Assembly (NCBI RefSeq): GCF_020400825.1
Contig: NZ_JAINVH010000032.1
Span: 1 to 64,000, forward strand
DNA: 64,000 bases
Origin: Streptomyces sp. HPF1205
GTDB lineage: Bacteria > Actinomycetota > Actinomycetes > Streptomycetales > Streptomycetaceae
Direction: 5' to 3'
In this document: positions 63,536 through 64,000 of the stretch, in pieces
Layout of the letters: every line of letters begins with the position of its first letter
Numbering within the stretch: the first letter of the stretch is position 1
The notes under the pieces: generated by a model
Databases searched by the model: none
Told to the model about the DNA's origin: nothing
The model's input: the letters and a program-made list of their open reading frames with translations, nothing else
Translations under genes and position numbers: made by a program

Positions 63536-64000
63536 GGTGCCTCCCGTTCTTTTCGGTGGTCTCTTCGTCGGACCGTGCTCCCGCGTGCACCGGTTCGGGT
63601 GCCGTGAACGGCGCCCCGCCCTGGGCCGGTACGACGGGCCCGGCGGGCGGCGCCCCGGGTTCCCGCGCGTCGCCGCCGGAGTCCGGGGCGGCGCCCGGCA
63701 GTTCGGCCTTGTCGCCCGGGTCGTCGGTGGCCGGGACGCCGGGCGCCCAGGCGACGGCGAGCGCGCCGCCGAACAGCGCGAGCAGGAAGCCCAGCAGGAA
63801 GCCGCCGAAGTTCGACACCACGAGCGAGACGAGCGCGAGCAGGATCGAGGCCACACCGGCGAAGATCCGCACCTGGCTCTGGAACCACATGGTCAGGCCG
63901 AGCACGAACAGCAGGACGCCGATGATGAGCGAGCCGGAACCGGCCGTGGTCGCCATCCTGACGGTCAACTGACCGAGCGTGAGGTTCGCGTACGGGAAGT
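63525..64000 (-). CDS. DUF6114 membrane protein, 5' end beyond the window
   Basis: The frame stays open to the right edge, so the start is missing; an ATG at 63968 is probably internal. About 158 residues are visible. Three hydrophobic segments can be seen (SLIIGVLLFVLGLTMWFQ, IFAGVASILLALVSLVVS, FGGFLLGFLLALFGGALAVA), which match the C-terminal half of DUF6114, a four- to six-helix membrane protein of unknown role. A Pro/Ala/Glu-rich tail of about 70 residues ends in a basic segment. It overlaps the next gene by 11 bases. Confidence 0.75.
   Translation of the reverse strand, partial: FPYANLTLGQLTVRMATTAGSGSLIIGVLLFVLGLTMWFQSQVRIFAGVASILLALVSLVVSNFGGFLLGFLLALFGGALAVAWAPGVPATDDPGDKAELPGAAPDSGGDAREPGAPPAGPVVPAQGGAPFTAPEPVHAGARSDEETTEKNGRHRAG

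Overview
The window is chromosomal DNA from a high-GC actinomycete, almost certainly Streptomyces or a close relative. The evidence is very GC-rich codon third positions, twin-arginine or Sec signal peptides with long basic N-termini, GAGGAG-type ribosome binding sites mixed with apparently leaderless genes, a single TTA codon confined to a regulator, and a pfkA / ldhA / pta-ackA-pyk block that I remember as also grouped in S. coelicolor. I see no tRNA, rRNA, CRISPR array, insertion sequence or phage genes.

Region 1 (1-14 kb) is a plant-glycan module: the 3' end of a CBM13 protein, a secreted GH29 alpha-L-fucosidase, a secreted GH54 arabinofuranosidase, a probably cytoplasmic GH95 fucosidase, and a CUT1 sugar ABC transporter (lipoprotein plus two permeases, no ATPase). 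Small conserved genes lie among them. The two CBM13 modules are almost identical at DNA level.

Region 2 (14-32 kb) is mixed: a GH15 glucoamylase/trehalase-like enzyme, a stand-alone methionine aminopeptidase divergent from a small XRE regulator across a palindrome, and an anti-sigma-like ATPase pair facing a large XRE/repeat-domain regulator that carries a TTA codon and a perfect upstream inverted repeat. It also holds two Nudix hydrolases, a secreted ExeM/NucH-type nuclease, an aquaglyceroporin, a quinone oxidoreductase, a 6C-type non-coding RNA, an enoyl-CoA hydratase and an L,D-transpeptidase lipoprotein.

Region 3 (32-50 kb) is an alpha-glucan locus: glgX, a two-gene heterodimeric ABC exporter, a cold-shock protein, glgP, then glgE-treS-mak-glgB. 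TreS and Mak convert trehalose to maltose and maltose-1-phosphate, GlgE polymerises it, GlgB branches the product, and GlgP/GlgX degrade it. No glgC or glgA is present here, so storage glucan would be built from trehalose.

Region 4 (50-54.8 kb) looks accessory: two DUF1254 paralogues and a DUF234-type ATPase with an AT-rich array of ACTCAA/AGTCAA repeats upstream.

Region 5 (54.8-64 kb) is central carbon metabolism: pfkA, a D-lactate dehydrogenase-like gene, pta-ackA and pyk. It ends with a Ser/Thr/Pro-rich secreted protein and a DUF6114 membrane protein cut by the right edge.

Intergenic hairpins give clear terminators after many genes; two of them overlap stop codons. At least seven genes have a TANNNT -10 box ending 6-7 nt before the start codon, which predicts leaderless mRNAs.
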